This document shows positions 21,061-34,500 of a stretch of 64,000 nt of DNA, piece after piece (the stretch's first letter is position 1; each line of letters starts with the position of its first letter). Source of the stretch: Odiellus spinosus (taxonomy: Eukaryota; Arthropoda; Arachnida; Opiliones; Phalangiidae); assembly GCA_963920705.1 (NCBI GenBank), contig CAWUCO010000268.1:3224001-3288000 (forward strand), given 5' to 3'. Made by a program: the position numbers and the translations under genes. The notes beneath the pieces were generated by a model, which was not told the origin of the DNA, ran no database searches, and saw only the letters and a list, made by a program, of their open reading frames with translations.

Positions 21061-21886
21061 ATTTGAATCCAATAATCTTGGATTTTTAAGCGTTTTTGCT
21101 TAATTTTAACCAATTTTATATTGGTCACAATTTTGCAATTTACACAAAACCAAAGTCATTCGAAAGAGCAATTAATGGACAGTCTAAATAACAAGAGTTA
21201 TCAAAAATCCGTTGAAAAACAAGAAAAATATGGCCAATTCAAGAAACCATACAATATCAAAATAGTAAAATTTCAGATTTTCAAAATTCGCTTTTTGATA
21301 TTAGATGTTTTTTGAATTGTCCATATTTTCCATGTTTTTCAACGGATTTTCCAAAACTCTTGTTTTTTAGATAGACCAATATTTGCTCTTTCGAGTAGTC
21401 TTAATTTTGTCTAAATCGCTTAAAAATCAAAAGTTTTGTGTCCATTTGAATCCAATAATCTTGGATTTTTAAGTGTTTTTGCTTTATTTTAACCAATTTT
21501 ATATTTGTCACAATTTTGCAATTTATACAAAACCAAAGTCATTCGAAAGAGCAATTAATGGACAGTCTAAATAATAAGAGTTTTCAAAAATCCGTTGAAA
21601 AACAAGAAAAATATGGCCAATTCAAGAAATCATAGAATATCAAAATAGTCAAATTTCAGATTTTCAAAATTCGCTTTTTGATATTAGATGCTTTTTGAAT
21701 TGTCCATATTTTCCATGTTTTTCAACGGATTTTCCAAAACTCTAGTTTTTTAGATAGACCAATATTTGCTCTTTCGAGTGGTCTTAATTTTGTCTAAATC
21801 GCTTAAAAATCAAAAGTTTTGTGACCATTTGAATCCAATAATCTTGGATTTTTAAGCGTTTTTGCTTAATTTTAACCAATTTTATA

Positions 21887-24184
21887 TTGGTCACAATTTT
21901 GCAATTTAGACAAAACCAAAGTCATTCGAAAGAGCAATTAATGGACAGTCTAAATAACAAGAGTTTTCAAAAATCCGTTGAAAAACAAGAAAAATATGGC
22001 CAATTCAAGAAACCATACAATATCAAAATAGTAAAATTTCAGATTTTCAAAATTCGCTTTTTGATATTAGATGTTTTTTGAATTGTCCATATTTTCCATG
22101 TTTTTCAACGGATTTTCCAAAACTCTTGTTTTTTAGATAGACCAATATTTGCTCTTTCGAGTAGTCTTAATTTTGTCTAAATCGCTTAAAAATCAAAAGT
22201 TTTGTGTCCATTTGAATCCAATAATCTTGGATTTTTAAGCGTTTTTGCTTAATTTTAACCAATTTTATATTGGTCACAATTTTTCAATTTAGACAAAACC
22301 AAAGTCATTCGAAAGAGCAATTAATGGACAGTCTAAATAATAAGAGTTTTCAAAAATCCGTTGAAAAACAAGAAAAATATGGCCAATTCAAGAAATCATA
22401 GAATATCAAAATAGTCAAATTTCAGATTTTCAAAATTCGCTTTTTGATATTAGATGCTTTTTGAATTGTCCATATTTTCCATGTTTTTCAACGGATTTTC
22501 CAAAACTCTAGTTTTTTAGATAGACCAATATTTGCTCTTTCGAGTGGTCTTAATTTTGTCTAAATCGCTTAAAAATCAAAAGTTTTGTGACCATTTGAAT
22601 CCAATAATCTTGGATTTTTAAGCGTTTTTGCTTAATTTTAACCAATTTTATATTGGTCACAATTTTGCAATTTAGACAAAACCAAAGTCATTCGAAAGAG
22701 CAATTAATGGACAGTCTAAATAACAAGAGTTTTCAAAAATCCGTTGAAAAACAAGAAAAATATGGCCAATTCAAGAAACCATACAATATCAAAATAGTAA
22801 AATTTCAGATTTTCAAAATTCGCTTTTTGATATTAGATGTTTTTTGAATTGTCCATATTTTCCATGTTTTTCAACGGATTTTCCAAAACTCTTGTTTTTT
22901 AGATAGACCAATATTTGCTCTTTCGAGTAGTCTTAATTTTGTCTAAATCGCTTAAAAATCAAAAGTTTTGTGTCCATTTGAATCCAATAATCTTGGATTT
23001 TTAAGCGTTTTTGCTTAATTTTAACCAATTTTATATTGGTCACAATTTTGCAATTTAGACAAAACCAAAGTCATTCGAAAGAGCAATTAATGGACAGTCT
23101 AAATAATAAGAGTTTTCAAAAATCCGTTGAAAAACAAGAAAAATATGGCCAATTCAAGAAATCATAGAATATCAAAATAGTCAAATTTCAGATTTTCAAA
23201 ATTCGCTTTTTGATATTAGATGCTTTTTGAATTGTCCATATTTTCCATGTTTTTCAACGGATTTTCCAAAACTCTAGTTTTTTAGATAGACCAATATTTG
23301 CTCTTTCGAGTGGTCTTAATTTTGTCTAAATCGCTTAAAAATCAAAAGTTTTGTGACCATTTGAATCCAATAATCTTGGATTTTTAAGCGTTTTTGCTTA
23401 ATTTTAACCAATTTTATATTGGTCACAATTTTGCAATTTAGACAAAACCAAAGTCATTCGAAAGAGCAATTAATGGACAGTCTAAATAACAAGAGTTTTC
23501 AAAAATCCGTTGAAAAACAAGAAAAATATGGCCAATTCAAGAAACCATACAATATCAAAATAGTAAAATTTCAGATTTTCAAAATTCGCTTTTTGATATT
23601 AGATGTTTTTTGAATTGTCCATATTTTCCATGTTTTTCAACGGATTTTCCAAAACTCTTGTTTTTTAGATAGACCAATATTTGCTCTTTCGAGTAGTCTT
23701 AATTTTGTCTAAATCGCTTAAAAATCAAAAGTTTTGTGTCCATTTGAATCCAATAATCTTGGATTTTTAAGCGTTTTTGCTTAATTTTAACCAATTTTAT
23801 ATTGGTCACAATTTTGCAATTTAGACAAAACCAAAGTCATTCGAAAGAGCAATTAATGGACAGTCTAAATAATAAGAGTTTTCAAAAATCCGTTGAAAAA
23901 CAAGAAAAATATGGCCAATTCAAGAAATCATAGAATATCAAAATTGTCAAATTTCAGATTTTCAAAATTCGCTTTTTGATATTAGATGCTTTTTGAATTG
24001 TCCATATTTTCCATGTTTTTCAACGGATTTTCCAAAACTCTAGTTTTTTAGATAGACCAATATTTGCTCTTTCGAGTGGTCTTAATTTTGTCTAAATCGC
24101 TTAAAAATCAAAAGTTTTGTGACCATTTGAATCCAATAATCTTGGATTTTTAAGCGTTTTTGCTTAATTTTAACCAATTTTATA
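21887..24184 (+). repeat. Dimeric higher-order repeat, 766-bp period, three copies
   Basis: Alternating A (AACCATACAATATC, ending GTGTCC) and B (AATCATAGAATATC, ending GTGACC) monomers repeat with an exact period of 766 bp at 21887, 22653 and 23419. Copies are nearly identical; one visible difference is TTTTTCAATTTAG near 22281. It then changes into the A-B-C trimer organisation. Confidence 0.85.
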
Positions 24185-24952
24185 TTGGTCACAATTTTGC
24201 AATTTAGACAAAACCAAAGTCATTCGAAAGAGCAATTAATGGACAGTCTAAATAACAAGAGTTTTCAAAAATCCGTTGAAAAACAAAAGAAAAATATGGC
24301 CAATTCAAGAAACCATACAATATCAAAATAGTAAAATTTAAGATTTTCAAAATTCGCTTTTTGATATTAGATGCTTTTTGAATTGTCCATATTTTCCATG
24401 TTTTTCAACAGATTTTCCAAAACTCTAGTTTTTTAGATAGACCAATATTTGCTCTTTCGAGTGGTCTTAATTTTGTCTAAATCGCTTAAAAATCAAAAGT
24501 TTTGTGACCATTTGAATCCAATAATCTTGGATTTTTAAGCGTTTTTGCTTAATTTTAACCAATTTTATATTGGTCACAATTTTGCAATTTAGACAAAACC
24601 AAAGTCATTCGAAAGAGCAATTAATGGACAGTCTAAATAACAAGAGTTTTCAAAAATCCGTTGAAAAACAAGAAAAATATGGCCAATTCAAGAAATCATA
24701 GAATATCAAAATAGTCAAATTTCAGATTTTCAAAATTCGCTTTTTGATATTAGATGCTTTTTGAATTGTCCATATTTTCCATGTTTTTCAACGGATTTTC
24801 CAAAACTCTAGTTTTTTAGATAGACCAATATTTGCTCTTTCGAGTGGTCTTAATTTTGTCTAAATCGCTTAAAAATCAAAAGTTTTGTGACCATTTGAAT
24901 CCAATAATCTTGGATTTTTAAGCGTTTTTGCTTAATTTTAACCAATTTTATA

Positions 24953-27900
24953 TTGGTCACAATTTTGCAATTTAGACAAAACCAAAGTCATTCGAAAGAG
25001 CAATTAATGGACAGTCTAAATAACAAGAGTTTTCAAAAATCCGTTGAAAAACAAGAAAAATATGGCCAATTCAAGAAACCATACAATATCAAAATAGTAA
25101 AATTTCAGATTTTCAAAATTCGCTTTTTGATATTAGATGTTTTTTGAATTGTCCATATTTTCCATGTTTTTCAACGGATTTTCCAAAACTCTTGTTTTTT
25201 AGATAGACCAATATTTGCTCTTTCGAGTAGTCTTAATTTTGTCTAAATCGCTTAAAAATCAAAAGTTTTGTGTCCATTTGAATCCAATAATCTTGGATTT
25301 TTAAGCGTTTTTGCTTAATTTTAACCAATTTTATATTGGTCACAATTTTGCAATTTAGACAAAACCAAAGTCATTCGAAAGAGCAATTAATGGACAGTCT
25401 AAATAATAAGAGTTTTCAAAAATCCGTTGAAAAACAAGAAAAATATGGCCAATTCAAGAAATCATAGAATATCAAAATAGTCAAATTTCAGATTTTCAAA
25501 ATTCGCTTTTTGATATTAGATGCTTTTTGAATTGTCCATATTTTCCATGTTTTTCAACGGATTTTCCAAAACTCTAGTTTTTTAGATAGACCAATATTTG
25601 CTCTTTCGAGTGGTCTTAATTTTGTCTAAATCGCTTAAAAATCAAAAGTTTTGTGACCATTTGAATCCAATAATCTTGGATTTTTAAGCGTTTTTGCTTA
25701 ATTTTAACCAATTTTATATTGGTCACAATTTTGCAATTTAGACAAAACCAAAGTCATTCGAAAGAGCAATTAATGGACAGTCTAAATAACAAGAGTTTTC
25801 AAAAATCCGTTGAAAAACAAAAGAAAAATATGGCCAATTCAAGAAACCATACAATATCAAAATAGTAAAATTTAAGATTTTCAAAATTCGCTTTTTGATA
25901 TTAGATGCTTTTTGAATTGTCCATATTTTCCATGTTTTTCAACGGATTTTCCAAAACTCTAGTTTTTTAGATAGACCAATATTTGCTCTTTCGAGTGGTC
26001 TTAATTTTGTCTAAATCGCTTAAAAATCAAAAGTTTTGTGACCATTTGAATCCAATAATCTTGGATTTTTAAGCGTTTTTGCTTAATTTTAACCAATTTT
26101 ATATTGGTCACAATTTTGCAATTTAGACAAAACCAAAGTCATTCGAAAGAGCAATTAATGGACAGTCTAAATAACAAGAGTTTTCAAAAATCCGTTGAAA
26201 AACAAGAAAAATATGGCCAATTCAAGAAACCATACAATATCAAAATAGTAAAATTTCAGATTTTCAAAATTCGCTTTTTGATATTAGATGTTTTTTGAAT
26301 TGTCCATATTTTCCATGTTTTTCAACGGATTTTCCAAAACTCTTGTTTTTTAGATAGACCAATATTTGCTCTTTCGAGTAGTCTTAATTTTGTCTAAATC
26401 GCTTAAAAATCAAAAGTTTTGTGTCCATTTGAATCCAATAATCTTGGATTTTTAAGTGTTTTTGCTTTATTTTAACCAATTTTATATTTGTCACAATTTT
26501 GCAATTTACACAAAACCAAAGTCATTCGAAAGAGCAATTAATGGACAGTCTAAATAATAAGAGTTTTCAAAAATCCGTTGAAAAACAAGAAAAATATGGC
26601 CAATTCAAGAAATCATAGAATATCAAAATAGTCAAATTTCAGATTTTCAAAATTCGCTTTTTGATATTAGATGCTTTTTGAATTGTCCATATTTTCCATG
26701 TTTTTCAACGGATTTTCCAAAACTCTAGTTTTTTAGATAGACCAATATTTGCTCTTTCGAGTGGTCTTAATTTTGTCTAAATCGCTTAAAAATCAAAAGT
26801 TTTGTGACCATTTGAATCCAATAATCTTGGATTTTTAAGCGTTTTTGCTTAATTTTAACCAATTTTATATTGGTCACAATTTTGCAATTTAGACAAAACC
26901 AAAGTCATTCGAAAGAGCAATTAATGGACAGTCTAAATAACAAGAGTTTTCAAAAATCCGTTGAAAAACAAAAGAAAAATATGGCCAATTCAAGAAACCA
27001 TACAATATCAAAATAGTAAAATTTAAGATTTTCAAAATTCGCTTTTTGATATTAGATGCTTTTTGAATTGTCCATATTTTCCATGTTTTTCAACGGATTT
27101 TCCAAAACTCTAGTTTTTTAGATAGACCAATATTTGCTCTTTCGAGTGGTCTTAATTTTGTCTAAATCGCTTAAAAATCAAAAGTTTTGTGACCATTTGA
27201 ATCCAATAATCTTGGATTTTTAAGCGTTTTTGCTTAATTTTAACCAATTTTATATTGGTCACAATTTTGCAATTTAGACAAAACCAAAGTCATTCGAAAG
27301 AGCAATTAATGGACAGTCTAAATAACAAGAGTTTTCAAAAATCCGTTGAAAAACAAGAAAAATATGGCCAATTCAAGAAACCATACAATATCAAAATAGT
27401 AAAATTTCAGATTTTCAAAATTCGCTTTTTGATATTAGATGTTTTTTGAATTGTCCATATTTTCCATGTTTTTCAACGGATTTTCCAAAACTCTTGTTTT
27501 TTAGATAGACCAATATTTGCTCTTTCGAGTAGTCTTAATTTTGTCTAAATCGCTTAAAAATCAAAAGTTTTGTGTCCATTTGAATCCAATAATCTTGGAT
27601 TTTTAAGTGTTTTTGCTTTATTTTAACCAATTTTATATTTGTCACAATTTTGCAATTTACACAAAACCAAAGTCATTCGAAAGAGCAATTAATGGACAGT
27701 CTAAATAATAAGAGTTTTCAAAAATCCGTTGAAAAACAAGAAAAATATGGCCAATTCAAGAAATCATAGAATATCAAAATAGTCAAATTTCAGATTTTCA
27801 AAATTCGCTTTTTGATATTAGATGCTTTTTGAATTGTCCATATTTTCCATGTTTTTCAACGGATTTTCCAAAACTCTAGTTTTTTAGATAGACCAATATT

Positions 27901-29366
27901 TGCTCTTTCGAGTGGTCTTAATTTTGTCTAAATCGCTTAAAAATCAAAAGTTTTGTGACCATTTGAATCCAATAATCTTGGATTTTTAAGCGTTTTTGCT
28001 TAATTTTAACCAATTTTATATTGGTCACAATTTTGCAATTTAGACAAAACCAAAGTCATTCGAAAGAGCAATTAATGGACAGTCTAAATAACAAGAGTTT
28101 TCAAAAATCCGTTGAAAAACAAGAAAAATATGGCCAATTCAAGAAACCATACAATATCAAAATAGTAAAATTTCAGATTTTCAAAATTCGCTTTTTGATA
28201 TTAGATGTTTTTTGAATTGTCCATATTTTCCATGTTTTTCAACGGATTTTCCAAAACTCTTGTTTTTTAGATAGACCAATATTTGCTCTTTCGAGTAGTC
28301 TTAATTTTGTCTAAATCGCTTAAAAATCAAAAGTTTTGTGTCCATTTGAATCCAATAATCTTGGATTTTTAAGCGTTTTTGCTTAATTTTAACCAATATT
28401 ATATTGGTCACAATTTTGCAATTTAGACAAAACCAAAGTCATTCGAAAGAGCAATTAATGGACAGTCTAAATAATAAGAGTTTTCAAAAATCCGTTGAAA
28501 AACAAGAAAAATATGGCCAATTCAAGAAATCATAGAATATCAAAATAGTCAAATTTCAGATTTTCAAAATTCGCTTTTTGATATTAGATGCTTTTTGAAT
28601 TGTCCATATTTTCCATGTTTTTCAACGGATTTTCCAAAACTCTAGTTTTTTAGATAGACCAATATTTGCTCTTTCGAGTGGTCTTAATTTTGTCTAAATC
28701 GCTTAAAAATCAAAAGTTTTGTGACCATTTGAATCCAATAATCTTGGATTTTTAAGCGTTTTTGCTTAATTTTAACCAATTTTATATTGGTCACAATTTT
28801 GCAATTTAGACAAAACCAAAGTCATTCGAAAGAGCAATTAATGGACAGTCTAAATAACAAGAGTTTTCAAAAATCCGTTGAAAAACAAAAGAAAAATATG
28901 GCCAATTCAAGAAACCATACAATATCAAAATAGTAAAATTTAAGATTTTCATAATTCGCTTTTTGATATTAGATGCTTTTTGAATTGTCCATATTTTCCA
29001 TGTTTTTCAACGGATTTTCCAAAACTCTAGTTTTTTAGATAGACCAATATTTGCTCTTTCGAGTGGTCTTAATTTTGTCTAAATCGCTTAAAAATCAAAA
29101 GTTTTGTGACCATTTGAATCCAATAATCTTGGATTTTTAAGCGTTTTTGCTTAATTTTAACCAATTTTATATTGGTCACAATTTTGCAATTTAGACAAAA
29201 CCAAAGTCATTCGAAAGAGCAATTAATGGACAGTCTAAATAACAAGAGTTTTCAAAAATCCGTTGAAAAACAAGAAAAATATGGCCAATTCAAGAAACCA
29301 TACAATATCAAAATAGTAAAATTTCAGATTTTCAAAATTCGCTTTTTGATATTAGATGTTTTTTGA
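24953..29366 (+). repeat. Trimeric A-B-C higher-order repeat, 1151-bp period, with one A-B dimer inserted
   Basis: Starts of A-type monomers at 24953, 26104 and 27255 are 1151 bp apart, as are 28021 and 29172. The interval 27255-28021 is only 766 bp, so one unit lacks the C monomer. C carries the 2-bp insertion ACAAAAGAAAA and AAATTTAAGATTTTC. Coexistence of A-B and A-B-C in one stretch is the expected result of unequal exchange. Confidence 0.82.
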
Positions 29367-29554
29367 ATTGTCCATATTTTCCATGTTTTTCAACGGATTT
29401 TCCAAAACTCTTGTTTTTTAGATAGATCAATATTTGCTCTTTCGAGTAGTCTTAATTTTGTCTAAATCGCTTAAAAATCAAAAGTTTTGTGTCCATTTGA
29501 ATCCAATAATCTTGGATTTTTAAGTGTTTTTGCTTTATTTTAACCAATTTTATA

Positions 29555-31588
29555 TTTGTCACAATTTTGCAATTTAGACAAAACCAAAGTCATTCGAAAG
29601 AGCAATTAATGGACAGTCTAAATAATAAGAGTTTTCAAAAATCCGTTGAAAAACAAGAAAAATATGGCCAATTCAAGAAATCATAGAATATCAAAATAGT
29701 CAAATTTCAGATTTTCAAAATTCACTTTTTGATATTAGATGTTTTTTGAATTGGCTATATTTTCCATGTTTTTCAACGGATTTTCCAAAACTCTTGATTT
29801 TCAGATAGACCAATATTTGCTCTTTCGAGTGGTCTTAATTTTGTCTAAATCGCTTAAAAATCAAAAGTTTTGTGTCCATTTTAATCCAATAATCTTGGAT
29901 TTTTAAGCGTTTTTGCTTAATTTTAACCAATTTTATATTTGTCACAATTTTGCAATTTAGACAAAACCAAAGTCATTCGAAAGAGCAATTAATGGACAGT
30001 CTAAATAATAAGAGTTTTCAAAAATCCGTTGAAAAACAAGAAAAATATGGCCAATTCAAGAAATCATAGAATATCAAAATAGTCAAATTTCAGATTTTAA
30101 AAATTCGCTTTTCGATATTAGATGCTTTTTGAATTGGCTATATTTTCCATGTTTTTCAACGGATTTTCCAAAACTCTTGATTTTCAGATAGACCAATATT
30201 TGCTCTTTCGATTGGTCTTAATTTTGTCTAAATCGCTTAAAAATCAAAAGTTTTGTGTCCATTTGAATCCAATAATCTTGGATTTTTAAGTGTTTTTGCT
30301 TTATTTTAACCAATTTTATATTTGTCACAATTTTGCAATTTAGACAAAACCAAAGTCATTCGAAAGAGCAATTAATGGACAGTCTAAATAATAAGAGTTT
30401 TCAAAAATCCGTTGAAAAACAAGAAAAATATGGCCAATTCAAGAAATCATAGAATATCAAAATAGTCAAATTTCAGATTCTCAAAATTCACTTTTTGATA
30501 TTAGATGTTTTTTGAATTGGCTATATTTTCCATGTTTTTCAACGGATTTTCCAAAACTCTTGATTTTCAGATAGACCAATATTTGCTCTTTCGAGTGGTC
30601 TTAATTTTGTCTAAATCGCTTAAAAATCAAAAGTTTTGTGTCCATTTTAATCCAATAATCTTGGATTTTTAAGCGTTTTTGCTTAATTTTAACCAATTTT
30701 ATATTTGTCACAATTTTGCAATTTAGACAAAACCAAAGTCATTCGAAAGAGCAATTAATGGACAGTCTAAATAATAAGAGTTTTCAAAAATCCGTTGAAA
30801 AACAAGAAAAATATGGCCAATTCAAGAAATCATAGAATATCAAAATAGTCAAATTTCAGATTTTAAAAATTCGCTTTTTGATATTAGATGCTTTTTGAAT
30901 TGGCTATATTTTCCATGTTTTTTAACGGATTTTCCAAAACTCTTGATTTTCAGATAGACCAATATTTGCTCTTTCGAGTGGTCTTAATTTTGTCTAAATC
31001 GCTTAAAAATCAAAAGTTTTGTGTCCATTTTAATCCAATAATCTTGGATTTTTAAGCGTTTTTGCTTAATTTTAACCAATTTTATATTGGTCACAATTTT
31101 GCAATTTAGACAAAACCAAAGTCATTCGAAAGAGCAATTAATGGACAGTCTAAATAATAAGAGTTTTCAAAAATCCGTTGAAAAACAAGAAAAATATGGC
31201 CAATTCAAGAAATCATAGAATATCAAAATAGTCAAATTTCAGATTTTAAAAATTCGCTTTTTGATATTAGATGTTTTTTGAATTGTCCTTATTTTCCATG
31301 TTTTTCAACGGATTTTCCAAAACTCTTGATTTTCAGATAGACCAATATTTGCTCTTTCGAGTGGTCTTAATTTTGTCTAAATCGCTTAAAAATCAAAAGT
31401 TTTGTGTCCATTTGAATCCAATAATCTTGGATTTTTAAGCGTTTTTGCTTAATTTTAACCAATTTTATATTGGTCACAATTTTGCAATTTAGACAAAACC
31501 AAAGTCATTCGAAAGAGCAATTAATGGACAGTCTAAATAATAAGAGTTTTCAAAAATCCGTTGAAAAACAAGAAAAATATGGCCAATT
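29555..31588 (+). repeat. B-like monomers with CAGATAGACC, dimer period 766
   Basis: The last stretch before the orientation switch. Monomers have TTGATTTTCAGATAGACC and often TTTTAATCCAATAATC. The private variant ATTCACTTTTTG recurs at 29721 and 30487, 766 bp apart. No gene is seen. Confidence 0.75.
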
Positions 31589-31592
31589 CAAA
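31584..31592. other. Satellite orientation switch, forward to inverted
   Basis: Sequence up to CAATTCAA (ending about 31591) is a normal left arm (AACAAGAAAAATATGGCC). From AAAAACATCTAATATC on, it is the reverse complement of a right arm. CAATTCAA is common to both arms, so the exact point lies within these bases. No foreign sequence or gap separates the two orientations. Confidence 0.9.
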
Positions 31593-34500
31593 AAACATCT
31601 AATATCAAAAAGCGAATTTTTAAAATCTGAAATTTGACTATTTTGATATTGTATAATTTCTTGAATTGGCCATATTTTTCTTGTTTTTCAACGGATTTTT
31701 GGAAACTCTTGTTATTTAGACTGTCCATTAATTGCTCTTTCGAATGACTTTGGTTTTGTCTAAATTGCAAAATTGTGACAAATATAAAATTGGTTAAAAT
31801 AAAGCAAAAACACTTAAAAATCCAAGATTATTGGATTAAAATGGACACAAAACTTTTGATTTTTAAGCGATTTAGACATAATTGAGACCACTCGAAAGAG
31901 CAAATATTGGTCTATCTAAAAAACAAGAGTTTTGGAAAATCCGTTGAAAAACATGGAAAATATGGACAATTAAAAAACATCTAATATCAAAAAGCGAATT
32001 TTGAAAATCTGAAATTTGACTATTTTGATATTCTATGATTTCTTGAATTGGCCATATTTTTCTTGTTTTTCAACGGATTTTTGAAAACTCTTATTATTTA
32101 GACTGTCCATTAATTGCTCTTTCGAATGACTTTGGTTTTTTGTCTAAATTGCAAAATTGTGACAAATATAAAATTGGTTAAAATAAAGCAAAAACGCTTA
32201 AAAATCCAAGATTATTGGATTCAAATGGACACAAAACTTTTGATTTTTAAGCGATTTAGACAAAATTAAGACTACTCGAAAGAGCAAATATTGGTCTATC
32301 TAAAAAACAAGAGTTTTGGAAAATCCGTTGAAAAACATGGAAAATATAGCCAATTCAAAAAACATCTAATATCAAAAAGCGAATTTTTAAAATCTGAAAT
32401 TTGACTATTTTGATATTCTATGATTTCTTGAATTGGCCATATTTTTCTTGTTTTTCAACGGATTTTTGAAAACTCTTATTATTTAGACTGTCCATTAATT
32501 GCTCTTTCGAATAACTTTGGTTTTGTCTAAATTGCAAAATTGTGACAAATATAAAATTGGTTAAAATTAAGCAAAAACGCTTAAAAATCCAAAATTATAG
32601 GATTCAAATGGACACAAAACTTTTGATTTTTAAGCGATTTAGACAAAATTAAGACCACTCGAAAGAGCAAATATTGGTCTATCTAAAAAACAAGAGTTTT
32701 GGAAAATCCGTTGAAAAACATGGAAAATATGGACAATTCAAAAAACATCTAATATCAAAAAGCGAATTTTTAAAATCTGAAATTTGACTATTTTGATATT
32801 GTATGATTTCTTGAATTCGCCATATTTTTCTTGTTTTTCAACGGATTTTTGAAAACTCTTATTATTTAGACTGTCCATTAATTGCTCTTTCGAATGACTT
32901 TGGTTTTGTCTAAATTGCAAAATTGTGACAAATATAAAATTGGTTAAAATTAAGCAAAAACGCTTCAAAATCCAAGATTATTGGATTAAAATGGACACAA
33001 AACTTTTGATTTTTAAGCGATTTAGACAAAATTAGACCACTCGAAAGAGCAAATATTGGTCTATCTAAAAAACATGAGTTTTGGAAAATCCCTTGAAAAA
33101 CATGGAAAATATGGACAATTCAAAAAACATCTAATATCAAAAAGCGAATTTCGAAAATCTGAAATTTGACTATTTTGATATTCTATGATTTCTTGAATTG
33201 GCCATATTTTTCTTGTTTTTCAACGGATTTTTGAAAACTCTTATTATTTAGACTGTCCATTAATTGCTCTTTCGAATGACTTTGGTTTTGTCTAAATTGC
33301 AAAATTGTGACAAATGTAAAATTGGTTAAAATAAAGCAAAAACACTTAAAAATCCAAGATTATTGGATTCAAATAGACACAAAACTTTTGATTTTTAAGC
33401 GATTTAGACAAATTTAAGACTACTCGAAAGAGCAAATATTGGTCTATCTAAAAAACAAGAGTTTTGGAAAATCCGTTGAAAAACATGGAAAATATAGCCA
33501 ATTCAAAAAACATCTAATATCAAAAAGCGAATTTTTAAAATCTGAAATTTGACTATTTTGATATTGTATGGTTTCTTGAATTGGCCATATTTTTCTTGTT
33601 TTTCAACGGATTTTTGAAAACTCTTATTATTTAGACTGTCCATTAATTGCTCTTTCGAATGACTTTGGTTTTGTCTAAATTGCAAAATTGTGACAATTAT
33701 AAAATTGGTTAAAATTAAGCAAAAACACTTAAAAATCCAAGATTATTGGATTCAAATAGACACAAAACTTTTGATTTTTAAGCGATTTAGACAAAATTAA
33801 GACCACTCGAAAGAGCAAATATTGGTCTATCTGAAAATTAAGAGTTTTGGAAAATCCGTTGAAAAACATGGAAAATATGGACAATTCAAAAAGCATCTAA
33901 TATCAAAAAGCGAATTTTGAAAATCTGAAATTTAACTATTTTGATATTCTATGATTTCTTGAATTGGCCATATTTTTCTTGTTTTTCAACAGATTTTTGA
34001 AAACTCTTGTTATTTAGACTGTCCATTAATTGCTCTTTCGAAAGACTTTGGTTTTGTCTAAATTGCAAAATTGTGACAAATATAAAATTGGTTAAAATAA
34101 AGCAAAAACACTTAAAAATCCAAGATTATTGGATTCAAATGGACACAAAACTTTTGATTTTTAAGCGATTTAGACAAAATTAAGACTACTCGAAAGAGCA
34201 AATATTGGTCTATCTAAAAAACAAGAGTTTTGGAAAATCCGTTGAAAAACATGGAAAATATGGACAATTCAAAAAACATCTAATATCAAAAAGCGAATTT
34301 TGAAAATCTGAAATTTAACTATTTTGATATTCTATGATTTCTTGAATTGGCCATATTTTTCTTGTTTTTCAACAGATTTTTGAAAACTCTTGTTATTTAG
34401 ACTGTCCATTAATTGCTCTTTCGAAAGACTTTGGTTTTGTCTAAATTGCAAAATTGTGACAAATATAAAATTGGTTAAAATAAAGCAAAAACACTTAAAA

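Larger units (their letters stand above)
15322..31588 (+). repeat. 383-bp satellite array, forward block 2
   Basis: About 42 monomers in the same orientation as block 1. The first monomer resumes at AATCCAATAATC, completing the unit interrupted by the LINE. One private subtype carries a 2-bp insertion, ACAAAAGAAAAATATGG instead of ACAAGAAAAATATGG (near 15860, 16245, 24288, 25820, 26970, 28888). No gene is seen. The block ends where the orientation flips near 31588. Confidence 0.96.
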
